From assembly GCA_021827945.1 (NCBI GenBank), contig JAKATW010000129.1:1-44607 (forward strand): a stretch of DNA of 44,607 nt, given 5' to 3'. The DNA is from Thermoplasmata archaeon (lineage in GTDB: Archaea > Thermoplasmatota > Thermoplasmata > Thermoplasmatales > GCA-001856825). The position numbers and the translations under genes are program-made. This document shows, in pieces, positions 15,641 through 24,251 of this stretch (positions are counted from its first letter, which is position 1; every line of letters begins with the position of its first letter). The notes under the pieces were generated by a model that made no database searches, had not been told where the DNA came from, and saw only the letters and a list, made by a program, of their open reading frames with translations.

Positions 15641-16332
15641 TGGAAAGCGTTGACACTGGAGTAGATGGATTAAATACGATGCTGGGAGGAGGGATTCCCG
15701 AGGGGAGTTCCACTCTTGTGCTTGGCAGCTATGGGGCAGGAAAGACTACGATGGGAATACACTTCGCACACAGGGGTGCTTCCAAGGGAGAAAATGTGGT
15801 ATATTTCACTCTCGAGGAGAGGAAAGAGAGCATAATTCTTGCATCCAAGTCCTACAATAGGGATTTTACCCCGTATCTTGACAAGAACCTCTTCCTCCTG
15901 AATCCAGACGCTGTTGAGTTTGTGGAGATGCTGAAAACTGAGGGGAATCTTAAGTCAAATCTCGAGTCACTCAGGCCGAAGAGAATAGTAATAGACAGTA
16001 TTTCCCTCATCCTGATGGTTGCGGAGAACGATATACTGAAGAGAAACGTGATAATCAATCTCTCCAACGCGCTGAGGGACCTCAGGGTGACATCATTTTT
16101 GCTGGCTGAATCCAACGTTTCCTTGCCATATTCGAGCAGGGATGGATTGGCAGAATTCGTCTCTGATGGAGTGATATCGCTTCAGAATAAATATGATGAT
16201 AGCATCGGCACTACTACCAGTATCATAAGAGTTCTCAAGATGAGACTCACGAATCACGATAGAAAAGCAAGACCTTACAGCATCGGTTCGAACGGAATAG
16301 AAATTCTTGCGAAGTCGGAACTGTTTCAGTGA
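15637..16332 (+). CDS. KaiC-like ATPase, intact Walker motifs
   Basis: A 231-residue single-domain KaiC/RadA-like ATPase. 'TGVDGLNTMLGGGIPEGSSTLVLG' is the standard entry of the family; Walker A 'GSYGAGKT' spans residues 30-37, 'YFTLEE' carries the expected catalytic glutamates, and Walker B is 'RIVIDSIS'. Near the end 'VLKMRLTNHDRKARPYSI' matches the KaiC-type C-terminal strand ('KMRGTxHxxxxxPFxI'). It overlaps the previous gene by 4 nt (ATGATGGAA), so the two are probably made in step. A hetero-oligomer is an inference. Relatives include ArlH of the archaellum and circadian KaiC, but no motility genes are near. Confidence 0.85.
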   Translation: MMESVDTGVDGLNTMLGGGIPEGSSTLVLGSYGAGKTTMGIHFAHRGASKGENVVYFTLEERKESIILASKSYNRDFTPYLDKNLFLLNPDAVEFVEMLKTEGNLKSNLESLRPKRIVIDSISLILMVAENDILKRNVIINLSNALRDLRVTSFLLAESNVSLPYSSRDGLAEFVSDGVISLQNKYDDSIGTTTSIIRVLKMRLTNHDRKARPYSIGSNGIEILAKSELFQ

Positions 16333-16339
16333 AGGGTTT

Positions 16340-17026
16340 TCAGAATAGCCCGAACTCTACCCTTTTACCCGGAGTCCTGACCCAGTAATTTCCGATTTCT
16401 GACGTGTTCTTGACGTGTGTGCCAGCACATGCACATGTGTCCATGTCGGCTATCTCCACTACCGATACCTCATCTATTGATTTTGGGAGTCTATCAAGGT
16501 TGCATCTGGCCATCAGTTTTTGGTCAAGGTTTTCCCTGCTGACATTATATCTTTTGATATCTCTTGCAATCTTGTTGATGGAATAACCCTCTCTCCTCAA
16601 CTTGATACCGTCTGAATCGGTCTCTATGTAGCCATAGGCTGGGAAGACTTCCGTCACTAGGGAGCTGAACCCATCCTTGAAAATGACCGCAGATAAGGCA
16701 TGCTGGAGTGAGTGCATCTTCATGATCTTGTACCTTCTCTCCCAATCTAGAATCAATTTTCCACTTTTGACATCTGTCTCAACTTCAGAAAGGTGCACTA
16801 TCTTCTTTCCCTTCTTCTTCACATTATAAATGGGAATGGTCAAGTTTCCAGCTAAGATCGTCCCTCTGTCCCCAGGTTGTCCGCCCCCCTGGTAGTGCAT
16901 TATTGTCTTGTCCAAAACGTAGCCTCCACTCTCATATCCGATGATGTCAACATCTATTTCCCTGACGTACGATCCTTCAATTCCCTGGAGGTAAAGCAGA
17001 CCTCCATCAGTCAATAAAAGTTTCAC
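16340..17026 (-). CDS. alaX: Alanyl-tRNA editing protein AlaX (medium form)
   Basis: A free-standing relative of the AlaRS editing domain, expected to deacylate mischarged Ser-tRNA-Ala (and possibly Gly). At 228 aa it fits the AlaX-M type: an N-terminal half with 'HYQGGGQPGDRG' (residues 44-55, the glycine-rich loop characteristic of the family), then zinc ligands in 'HSLQH' (H105, H109) and the C-terminal 'CAGTHVKNTSEIG'. The C-terminal oligomerisation domain of AlaX-L is absent. Its start overlaps the end of the upstream 201-aa gene by 20 nt. It is convergent with the KaiC-like gene, stops 7 nt apart. Confidence 0.9.
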   Translation of the reverse strand: MKLLLTDGGLLYLQGIEGSYVREIDVDIIGYESGGYVLDKTIMHYQGGGQPGDRGTILAGNLTIPIYNVKKKGKKIVHLSEVETDVKSGKLILDWERRYKIMKMHSLQHALSAVIFKDGFSSLVTEVFPAYGYIETDSDGIKLRREGYSINKIARDIKRYNVSRENLDQKLMARCNLDRLPKSIDEVSVVEIADMDTCACAGTHVKNTSEIGNYWVRTPGKRVEFGLF

Positions 17027-17612
17027 CCTTCTTGTAGTTGTTCCTTATCTCATCTATTATGAGGTCTCTGTTTCTCCTCAGCTGGCTCTCGTACCATTTT
17101 GCGATCACGTTCAGGAGTGCGTCTTCGAGTTCTTCCACCTTGGCTGCCTTCATCGGAGACTCGTAGAGGATGTATTGCGTGAAGTACCTGTGCCATCCCG
17201 TGTATCTGTCGTACTTCTCCCCTTCTGAAAACTCGAACAGGGCAGAAATGCTCTCGTTTTCCTCTTTCTTGTAAATTATCTTAAGAGCATCTCCCACTCT
17301 CTCTACCTCACCCGCAGTGTCCTTGAAGGTAATGTTGCTGACGTTCTCGAAGAAGAAGTCATCGCTCAGCTGGAACTTCTCCGGATAGCTGGTGAACTCG
17401 AGCCACTTGTTTGGCGGTGGATCTATCGTGAAATGGATATTTTGCTTGTTAAACCTTACCCAGGTCTGCCATAAATCGGTCAGGATCTTCCTGTTAAACT
17501 CTGACTTTTTTCCAGTCGTAAGTGAACTCTCTTTCATTACTTCCTTCTCTTTCTTAGTGAGTTGCTCATCAAGCTTAGAAAACCAGTCCTTCGGTTGCTC
17601 TGTTGCTGGCAT
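17007..17612 (-). CDS. Hypothetical protein, 201 aa
   Basis: I do not recognise this protein. It is hydrophilic, without signal or membrane segments. A charged N-terminal helix ('DEQLTKKEKEVMKES') is followed by a mixed central part rich in Phe and Tyr ('WVRFNKQNIHFTIDPPPNKWLEF', abbreviated) and C-terminal helices ('EELEDALLNVIAKWYESQL'). It overlaps the alaX start by 20 nt, and a TATA-like 'tttaatattttatt' lies 22 nt upstream of its ATG, so it is the first gene of a two-gene unit. A link to tRNA quality control is only a guess from position. Confidence 0.65.
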   Translation of the reverse strand: MPATEQPKDWFSKLDEQLTKKEKEVMKESSLTTGKKSEFNRKILTDLWQTWVRFNKQNIHFTIDPPPNKWLEFTSYPEKFQLSDDFFFENVSNITFKDTAGEVERVGDALKIIYKKEENESISALFEFSEGEKYDRYTGWHRYFTQYILYESPMKAAKVEELEDALLNVIAKWYESQLRRNRDLIIDEIRNNYKKGETFID

Positions 17613-17633
17613 TGATATCGGAAGAGTATTAAC

Positions 17634-17647
17634 AATAAAATATTAAA
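17634..17647 (-). promoter_or_regulatory. TATA-like promoter of the hypothetical-alaX unit
   Basis: Minus strand 'tttaatattttatt', 22-35 nt before the ATG at 17612. Confidence 0.5.
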
Positions 17648-17711
17648 CCTTTGAGTTAAAATTAGACAAGTCGGAATGCTTCTATATGTCAAACAGGGTG
17701 AAGAGCCACTG

Positions 17712-18281
17712 TCAGAGGAATGAACTCAGCCCATAATAGAGCATTACGATGGCGAAGACTATGAGTATTATGAAGGAGAATATTTTCAGGTAGGGTGAAT
17801 ATCTTCTACCCACTCTGTTCATAGCATACGGAAATGCGGTGATCCACGTAAGTATGCCTAGGAAAAAACCAAACACTGAAAGGATGCTCAGTCTTTCGAC
17901 CAGGAAAAGTCCCACTGTAACCCACCAGATGATCTGAAAAGGATTTGTAATTCCCATAGTCAGACCAACTATGTAATTCCCCTTTGGTGACTTTGACGGC
18001 ATCCTGGATCGAATAACTGAAACTGCCAAGTAGACCATCACTGCGGCCCCGAAAATATAGAGATACTTGAATGTCCACTCAGGAATCACCAATCTGCCAA
18101 AATACAGTGCAACCATGAAGATCAGATCTGCTGTCATTGCCCCTGCACCGACGCTGGTTCCGTGCAGCATAGATTTCGAGGATTCATTCATTATCACGGC
18201 GTTGACTGGACCGGGAGGTGCAGCAAGAGACAGGCCAAGGATATAACCGATAAGTGAAAGGTAGATCCCGCTCAAAATCAC
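17712..18281 (-). CDS. LysE/RhtB family translocator
   Basis: A 189-residue membrane protein with six hydrophobic segments. The first carries the family signature 'LAAPPGPVNAVI' (residues 19-30), and 'GLTMGITNPFQIIWW' near residue 105 is the second conserved LysE motif. Family members export amino acids such as lysine, threonine or homoserine; the substrate is not readable. The start is a GTG at 18281 with a TATA-like 'gtatttaata' about 25 nt upstream. It is a single-gene unit between the hypothetical gene and tRNA-Glu. Confidence 0.85.
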   Translation of the reverse strand: MILSGIYLSLIGYILGLSLAAPPGPVNAVIMNESSKSMLHGTSVGAGAMTADLIFMVALYFGRLVIPEWTFKYLYIFGAAVMVYLAVSVIRSRMPSKSPKGNYIVGLTMGITNPFQIIWWVTVGLFLVERLSILSVFGFFLGILTWITAFPYAMNRVGRRYSPYLKIFSFIILIVFAIVMLYYGLSSFL

Positions 18282-18369
18282 GGGTTTTAATTTGTGCTTC
18301 GTATTAAATACTTGCCTACAGTACTAACTGACAACTTGAACTCACTCAATCACAGAATAAACGAGGTAT

Positions 18370-18443
18370 GCTCCGGCCGGGATTTGGACCCGAGTCGTCG
18401 GCTCGAAAGGCCGATATGCTTGGCCGGACTACACCACCGGAGC
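18370..18443 (-). tRNA. tRNA-Glu (TTC) with C at T-loop position 55
   Basis: The minus strand folds as a full cloverleaf. The acceptor stem is GCTCCGG/CCGGAGC with discriminator A at 18369, and the anticodon stem TCGGC/GCCGA encloses CTTTCGA, giving anticodon TTC. The T arm reads TCGGG-TCCAAAT-CCCGG: position 54 is T but position 55 is C instead of the nearly universal T (pseudouridine). No intron and no encoded CCA. Confidence 0.95.
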
Positions 18444-18682
18444 TGAACGAACGATAACATCGCTTGTTATAAATCCTTGCCGCCGAATTATCGAAATTCC
18501 TTACATTCCTGTGCCTGTTACCTGAGGATAAAAAATAAGGAATCAGCATTCCAGTCATAGTCAAGGCTAGGAGAAAATTATTCTTTCGACCTTCCATTAA
18601 TAAAGATAAAGGCGATTGAATAGACAAAGAACAATAAAATTAAAGTAATCAAAATGTCTACCAAAGCGAAACTCTTGAGGGA

Positions 18683-19534
18683 ATGAGAATGAATCTTACA
18701 GTTGAGTCTTACATGACCAAGAAGCCTTTTACGCTAAAATTACCAGCTTCAGTATCCGATGCTATGCAAGTTATGGCCAGCAAAGATGTCGCTGCAGTGC
18801 CGGTACTTGATCCGAAGGGAAACTACGCAGGTATAGTCTCGAGGAGAGATATACTGGAGCATCCAAAGGAAGATGAACTTTCACTACTTATGAGAACTGA
18901 TTTTCCCACTCTAAGCTCCAAGGATCCGCTTGACAAGGCAGTCTCTATATTCACGAAGATCCTGAGAAGACACCTGGTCATTGTAGACAACAAGAAGATT
19001 GCAGGAATCATAACACCATACGATATACTCGACGCAGTCATCTCCAGGAAGATAGATACTCCAATAACCAAGCTGGTAACTCGAACTGCTATTCCACTTC
19101 ACATCAAGTCCACTGCGAAGATGGTGGAAAGGGTAATCAAGCTCACGAAAGTCACTGCATTTCCCGTGCTTGACAATAACGGGAATCTGACTGGACTCGT
19201 CACAGAGAGAGATCTGCTCAACGGTGCGAATCTCGATTCCAAGACAGTCTCTACCCAACTAGGAATCGGAGAGGACGATGATGCATGGAGTTGGGAAAGC
19301 CTGAGGGATGTCTACACCTTCTACTACACGATAAGGGATCTTGAGATTCCTAATGTTGAAGTGGAAAAAATAATGGTAAAGAGCCCAATTTCGATATTCG
19401 AGGGCGCTTCTGCTTACGACGCGGCGAAGATCATGAAAAAGAACAAATTTACTCAACTTCCCGTAAGAGATGTTGACGATGAATTGAGCGGAATGGTTTA
19501 TGACTTTGACGTCATATCTTCATTGATAAAATGA
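18683..19534 (+). CDS. Protein with four CBS domains
   Basis: A 283-residue protein made only of CBS repeats, in two Bateman modules: residues 5-60 ('VESYMTKKPFTL...VPVLD'), 66-120, 126-180 ('AFPVLDNNGNLTGLVTERDLL') and 222-280 ('VEKIMVKSPISI...LPVRD'). Such proteins bind adenine nucleotides or SAM and act as sensors. The function cannot be named, but the gene overlaps glyS by 4 nt, so it is translationally coupled to glycyl-tRNA synthesis. Two starts are possible, the ATG at 18683 and one at 18689; 'gaggg' at about 18678 is better spaced for the second. Confidence 0.85.
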   Translation: MRMNLTVESYMTKKPFTLKLPASVSDAMQVMASKDVAAVPVLDPKGNYAGIVSRRDILEHPKEDELSLLMRTDFPTLSSKDPLDKAVSIFTKILRRHLVIVDNKKIAGIITPYDILDAVISRKIDTPITKLVTRTAIPLHIKSTAKMVERVIKLTKVTAFPVLDNNGNLTGLVTERDLLNGANLDSKTVSTQLGIGEDDDAWSWESLRDVYTFYYTIRDLEIPNVEVEKIMVKSPISIFEGASAYDAAKIMKKNKFTQLPVRDVDDELSGMVYDFDVISSLIK

Positions 19535-21174
19535 AGGGTGTGGATCAGGAAGAGATATCGAGAAGAAGAGGCATCTATTTCCCGGGATTCGGGATATATG
19601 GTGGCCTTTCTGGCCTATTCGATTATGGTCCATACGGTTCACGAATTAAAGACAGGGTGATCCGATTATGGAAAGAGATGATGTTTTCGGAAGGAAATGT
19701 AGCTGAATTTGATGGCACGACCATAACCCACACGCAGGTTCTGAAGGCTTCGGGACACTACGACAGATTCTTCGACTATTCAGTGGAATGCACTAAGTGC
19801 CACACCAAGTATCGGGCTGACGACCTTGTAGAAAAAGCTGGCATACCTGTCACACTTAACAGGCAGTGGCTTCAGGATAGGATAAAGGAGCTGGGTATAC
19901 TGTGCGAAAAGTGCAAGGGTGAACTCGGAGAGGTCAAGATTCAAAAATTGATGTTTCAGGTAGATCAGGGAGAAGATACGGAACCCCTGTTCCTGAGGCC
20001 TGAAACGGCACAGGGTATGTTCATCAACTTCAAGGAATACTACAGGTTCTTCAGGGAAAAGATGCCGTTTGCAATGATTACAGTTGGAAGGGGATACAGG
20101 AACGAAATTTCTCCTAGGAGAGCCCTCTACAGGTTGAGAGAGTTCAACATGATGGAGTGCGAATCTTTCTTTGACCCGGAGAACGAGAAGTGGATTCACG
20201 ATCCAGAGAGTCAGATAAGGGTGACGTTCTTGACGAGAGAGGGGAGGGAGATTAAAGCCAGCCCACTGGAAGCGCACGAAAAGGGGGTAGTGAAGAGCCA
20301 TCCTATGGCTTATTTCATGGGACTGGCATTGAGATTCTACTCGAGCGTGGGCATTGATCTGGAGCGACTCAGGTTCAGACAGCACAAGAAGGAAGAGCTC
20401 AGTCATTATTCTTCCGAGACGTGGGATGCAGAGGCTCTTACAGACATTGGATGGATAGAGATCACGGGTATCGCACACAGGGGGAACTATGACCTCACAA
20501 ACCACATCAAATCTTCAGGCAAAGACCTCTACGCTCAAAGAGTAATCCCTAAGAAAGAGGTAGTTCAGAAAACAAAGGAAATAGACTATCAAAAAATCAA
20601 GTCAGATTACGCCGAATCGTCCGCGAAGATAATAAATGCTATCAAGGAAGGCAGGAAAGAACTAGATATGGACGGTAAGACGGTTGATCTGGCTGTATAT
20701 ACAAATGAAAGAGAAGAGAAAGTCACAGTGGATAGGGAGAATTTCATTCCGACGGTGATAGAACCTGCGTTTGGTCTGGACAGGATCATGTACACAATCC
20801 TAGATCACAATCTTTCAGTGAGGGAGGAGTCTGGCTACGTCTGGTTGAAAATTCCTTACGGAATCTCCCCTTACGATGCGGCAGTTCTTCCGCTCATGAA
20901 CAAGGATGATCTAGACTCAAGGGCTAACACGATTTTTGAAAGCCTTCTCAAAATGAAGTTTTCCGTTCTTTACGATGATTCCGGCTCTATAGGAAAAAGA
21001 TATTCGAGGTACGATGAGGTTGGAGTCCTGTACTGCATAACGGTAGACTATGATAGCTTAGAGAAAGGTGATGTCACTATCAGGCACAGAGACACGAGGG
21101 AACAGATCAGAATCAAGATCGACGACATCCCGAGATATCTTGGTACTAACCCATGGAATGGGAAGACAAACTGA
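19531..21174 (+). CDS. glyS: Glycyl-tRNA synthetase (archaeal/eukaryotic alpha2 type)
   Basis: A class II synthetase charging tRNA-Gly. The 547 residues include 'RRGIYFPGFGIYGGLSGLFDYGP' at the N-terminus (shown in part), a zinc-like pair 'CTKCHTKY' and 'CEKCKGEL' near residues 90-130, 'FLRPETAQGMFINF', motif 2 'GRGYRNEISPR', and motif 3 'EPAFGLDRIMYTI' before the C-terminal anticodon-binding domain. Size and layout fit the archaeal homodimeric enzyme. It starts within the end of the CBS gene (ATGA overlap), and its 3' end overlaps the following AsnB-like gene by 22 nt. Confidence 0.97.
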   Translation: MKGVDQEEISRRRGIYFPGFGIYGGLSGLFDYGPYGSRIKDRVIRLWKEMMFSEGNVAEFDGTTITHTQVLKASGHYDRFFDYSVECTKCHTKYRADDLVEKAGIPVTLNRQWLQDRIKELGILCEKCKGELGEVKIQKLMFQVDQGEDTEPLFLRPETAQGMFINFKEYYRFFREKMPFAMITVGRGYRNEISPRRALYRLREFNMMECESFFDPENEKWIHDPESQIRVTFLTREGREIKASPLEAHEKGVVKSHPMAYFMGLALRFYSSVGIDLERLRFRQHKKEELSHYSSETWDAEALTDIGWIEITGIAHRGNYDLTNHIKSSGKDLYAQRVIPKKEVVQKTKEIDYQKIKSDYAESSAKIINAIKEGRKELDMDGKTVDLAVYTNEREEKVTVDRENFIPTVIEPAFGLDRIMYTILDHNLSVREESGYVWLKIPYGISPYDAAVLPLMNKDDLDSRANTIFESLLKMKFSVLYDDSGSIGKRYSRYDEVGVLYCITVDYDSLEKGDVTIRHRDTREQIRIKIDDIPRYLGTNPWNGKTN

Positions 21175-21899
21175 TTAAGGCACTTGAGGAATCAATTTCT
21201 GAGGTTCCAGAACCAGCAGGAGTTCTGTTTTCTGGCGGCCTGGATAGTTCCCTTCTGGCATTTCTTCTTCACAGAATCGGCAAAGAGATTCATCTCTATT
21301 CGTCTTGCACCAGCGAATCTCATGATGTGGAATGGGCACCGCGGGCAGCCGAGTTACTAGGTCTGCGAACAGATATGATCATAAAGACCGATCAGCAAGC
21401 AATTGATGGCATTTCAGAGTTGAAGGCGAGAACCGGAGAAACAAATCCACTAATGTTGCTGATAGAGATTCCCCTTTACTTTATCAGCCAGGATGCTAGT
21501 GAGTCCCTTCTCCTGACTGGTCAGGGGGCCGATGAACTCTTCCTGGGCTATAAGAAGTACGAAAAGGATGATACTTCCAGGACAGACATCAGGAAGGTAC
21601 TTGATTCCGTTATCCCACTGGAGGAAAGAATAGCTTCACTTGGTGGCAAGAAAATGATCTACCCTTATGTTAATGAAAAGATCGTGGAATTGGCTTCAAA
21701 TATCCCGAACGACCTGAAATTAAGAGACGGCTCAAGAAAATACATCCTGAGGTCCGCAGCCTCTAAAGTCAACTTGAGTGGCGAGATAGCGTGGAAACAG
21801 AAGAAGGCAGCCCAGTACTCCTCAGGATTCAAGGACGCAATTGAAAGGGCTGCGAGAAGACGAGGAAGGTCTCTTCACGAATTCATCAGCGAGTTATAA
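21153..21899 (+). CDS. Stand-alone asparagine-synthetase-like PP-loop protein
   Basis: This 248-residue protein is the synthetase half of AsnB without the N-terminal glutaminase domain. It has the PP-loop 'SGGLDSS' (residues 27-33), which binds ATP and adenylates a carboxylate, and 'LTGQGADELFLGYKKY' near residue 125, typical of asparagine synthetases. Lacking the glutaminase part, it would use free ammonia or another nucleophile. Its true acceptor is uncertain. Its start lies 22 nt inside glyS, so both are coupled, and its 3' end overlaps the convergent amidohydrolase gene by 25 nt. Confidence 0.85.
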   Translation: MEWEDKLIKALEESISEVPEPAGVLFSGGLDSSLLAFLLHRIGKEIHLYSSCTSESHDVEWAPRAAELLGLRTDMIIKTDQQAIDGISELKARTGETNPLMLLIEIPLYFISQDASESLLLTGQGADELFLGYKKYEKDDTSRTDIRKVLDSVIPLEERIASLGGKKMIYPYVNEKIVELASNIPNDLKLRDGSRKYILRSAASKVNLSGEIAWKQKKAAQYSSGFKDAIERAARRRGRSLHEFISEL

Positions 21900-23158
21900 C
21901 GGTCGAATATCTTCTCGTTTTTCATTCTGAGATCATCAAGGTCCATCCCTTGATATTTTCCCTGTGAGTAAAGCAACTTTCCATTCACTATGGTGTGCTC
22001 GACATCATTGCCGTTTGATGAATATATCAGTATCCTCTCCGCATTATCCTTCCTCAGTGGAATCTGTCCCACTCCACCCCCGACAATGGTGACGTCTGCA
22101 AGAGCTCCCTCCCTGAGAATACCAGAGTTCTTTCCAAGTACCTTCCAGGGATTCTTCGTCATGAAATCTAAGACCTGTGAAGGCGGAAATACGGCTCCTT
22201 CTTCCCTGTAGTTCTTCTGGAGCAGCGAAGCAAGTTTGGCATTTTCCAGCATGTCCATCGAATTTCCTGTTGCCGCAGAGTCGGTTCCTAGAGTAAAATT
22301 GATGCCGTGCTGGATCATCTCTATCGCGGGAACGAAATTTCCATTCGCAAGTTTCATGTTGCTGACTGGATTGTTCACTACTGTCATTCCAATCCTTCCC
22401 ATTATCTTGATTTCGTTGAGGGTGACGTATATTGCATGGGCAGCGATTAAACGGTTGCTCAGGAATCCAAGGCCCTCGAGATATTCTACCGGTCTCTTCT
22501 TCTCCTTCTTAACTACATCGTATACTTCCCTCCTATTCTCGCTTAGATGGATCGTGTAAGGTAGGTCATATCTGTCAGCTATTTCCTTAGAAGCCATCAG
22601 ATCGTCCCTGTCACAGGAATATATCCCATGAGGGGCTGGAAGCGGTGTGACCAGTTCATCTCCTCTGAATTTCTTGATGAATTCCTCAGCGTTCTTGAGT
22701 GGCTCTCCCTTCTGCGTAGTCTGGTTCTTGTTGACGATGCTCCATCCAAGGTATGAACGTATTCCAGCCTCCTTGGCGGCCTTTGCAACCATATCTTCTC
22801 CATAGTACATATCTAGGAATGTGGTCGTTCCCTTTCGCAGCATCTCCGCGATTCCGAGTTTGCTTCCATAGTAAACATCTTCGTCAGTTCTCACTGCATC
22901 AAGCTTGAATCCGGCTTCCAAAAATTTTGAAAACTGCATGTCATCCAGAAGCGTTCTCATGTTGGTCATCGACACGTGATTGTGCATGTTGACAAATCCC
23001 GGAGAGACTATCTTGTTCTCGCAATTCACAACGTATTCTGATTCAACTCTGATCTTCTCCGCAATCTGTGAAATCTGATTGCCATCTATGAACAAGTCCA
23101 TTCTCTTGGGTGAATGGTCTTCTGTTAAGAGAATACCGCCCTTAAGCAGGATCTGCAT
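21875..23158 (-). CDS. Amidohydrolase, 5'-methylthioadenosine/S-adenosylhomocysteine deaminase family
   Basis: A 427-residue metal-dependent deaminase of the ATZ/TRZ-MtaD group. Metal ligands are visible as 'MHNH' (H59, H61), a histidine in 'IHLSE', one in 'AAHAIYV' and the aspartate in 'GTDSAATGN', with 'APHGIYSCD' contributing substrate contacts. It would deaminate MTA, SAH or 5'-deoxyadenosine to the inosyl compounds; which is preferred cannot be read. A 5'-methylthioadenosine phosphorylase is encoded about 8 kb away, so two routes for the same metabolite may coexist. It ends a run of minus-strand genes, 28 nt after the permease gene. Confidence 0.85.
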   Translation of the reverse strand: MQILLKGGILLTEDHSPKRMDLFIDGNQISQIAEKIRVESEYVVNCENKIVSPGFVNMHNHVSMTNMRTLLDDMQFSKFLEAGFKLDAVRTDEDVYYGSKLGIAEMLRKGTTTFLDMYYGEDMVAKAAKEAGIRSYLGWSIVNKNQTTQKGEPLKNAEEFIKKFRGDELVTPLPAPHGIYSCDRDDLMASKEIADRYDLPYTIHLSENRREVYDVVKKEKKRPVEYLEGLGFLSNRLIAAHAIYVTLNEIKIMGRIGMTVVNNPVSNMKLANGNFVPAIEMIQHGINFTLGTDSAATGNSMDMLENAKLASLLQKNYREEGAVFPPSQVLDFMTKNPWKVLGKNSGILREGALADVTIVGGGVGQIPLRKDNAERILIYSSNGNDVEHTIVNGKLLYSQGKYQGMDLDDLRMKNEKIFDRYNSLMNS

Positions 23159-23186
23159 GATTTGCTATGACCTTTTCTTATAAATC

Positions 23187-24251
23187 CTATGCGAAAAGGA
23201 TGAGATAACCAAATAATGCAGTAATCACAAGGAATAGGAATGAATATTTGTTGAACTTCAAGAAATTCTTCCCAGACAGGTTTCGAAGCGCAATGATGTT
23301 CGCAAGAGACGCGACTACAGTCCCATTTCCACCGATGTTGACCCCATAGGACAGAACTGCAAACGAAGACACCTTTCCGAAGAGTACAGTTGTTGGTACG
23401 TTGGATATCACCTGGGACAGGAGCATTGAAGAAAAGAACGTCTGCACCCCTCCTCCGAATGTAGGGATGGTGATCAGCAACCTGATAGAATTCATTACAA
23501 GAAATATCAGAATAAAGACCACTATGAGCACGTAGTCAACCTTTACAACGGTCTGTGGTTCGAAAAGGAGTAGGGAAATTATAGAGACCAGAATCACTCC
23601 AAGAAAGAGGTAGATAGTCGCGTTCAGTAGCATTCCCACGATCGTGATAAGTAACAGGGCCAGGTAAAGACCAAAAAAGTAGAAGTGCGGTCTTGGCCCC
23701 GTTTCGTGGGACTCGAGCTTATCGTCCTTGAATATCACAGAGAATAGAAGTAAGATCGCAAGAGAGACAATGAAGATTGGTGTCATCGTCCTTACAAATT
23801 CGAATAAATTGAGGGAGTACAGTCGGTACATTATTATGTTCTGAGGATTCCCGAATGGCATCAGCATAGAGCCAACATTTGCTGCAATAGCCTGAAATAT
23901 GATGACATCGTCAATGTTCTTCCCGGCAAATTTGCCTATTGTGATTGTTATGGGAATGAGAACAAGGAGTGAAACGTCATTGGTAAGGAACATTGCCATG
24001 AAGGATGTGAGAAGAACTGATACTATCATCAATTTTCTCCTCCCTTTCGTCACCTTCATTATCCTGTATGCAACGAAGTTCAGACCCCCGGAATACATGA
24101 GCCCGGTATTAACAACAATGAGTGACGAAAGTATTGCGATGGTGTTCCAGTCGACCAGGCCTGCAGAGTATATGCTTTTCCTCAGAAGGATGATTACTGC
24201 ATATGCCAAACCAAGCACTAGGAGGAGGAGCTTGTTAACTGTGATTTTCAT
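23187..24251 (-). CDS. ArsB/NhaD/CitMHS-type ion transporter family permease
   Basis: A 354-residue membrane protein with about ten helices. Typical motifs of the ion transporter superfamily are 'TNDVSLLVLIPI' near residue 88, 'GSMLMPFGNPQNI' near 126, and their second-half counterparts 'SQVISNVPTTVLFG' and 'GVNIGGNGTVVASLANI'. These inverted-repeat motifs build the substrate site in SLC13/ArsB-like carriers. Substrates in the superfamily range from Na+/H+ to arsenite to dicarboxylates, so no choice is made. Its ATG directly abuts the stop of the upstream 113-aa gene, indicating translational coupling. Confidence 0.85.
   Translation of the reverse strand: MKITVNKLLLLVLGLAYAVIILLRKSIYSAGLVDWNTIAILSSLIVVNTGLMYSGGLNFVAYRIMKVTKGRRKLMIVSVLLTSFMAMFLTNDVSLLVLIPITITIGKFAGKNIDDVIIFQAIAANVGSMLMPFGNPQNIIMYRLYSLNLFEFVRTMTPIFIVSLAILLLFSVIFKDDKLESHETGPRPHFYFFGLYLALLLITIVGMLLNATIYLFLGVILVSIISLLLFEPQTVVKVDYVLIVVFILIFLVMNSIRLLITIPTFGGGVQTFFSSMLLSQVISNVPTTVLFGKVSSFAVLSYGVNIGGNGTVVASLANIIALRNLSGKNFLKFNKYSFLFLVITALFGYLILFA

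Noticed and set aside
15637-16332. ArlH (archaellum ATPase) identity for the intact KaiC-like protein
   Set aside because: No other archaellum genes are nearby and the sequence fits the general KaiC-like group; identity cannot be supported.
19780-20505. 241-aa minus-strand ORF inside glyS
   Set aside because: It is fully antisense to a well-supported glycyl-tRNA synthetase and shows no domain of its own.
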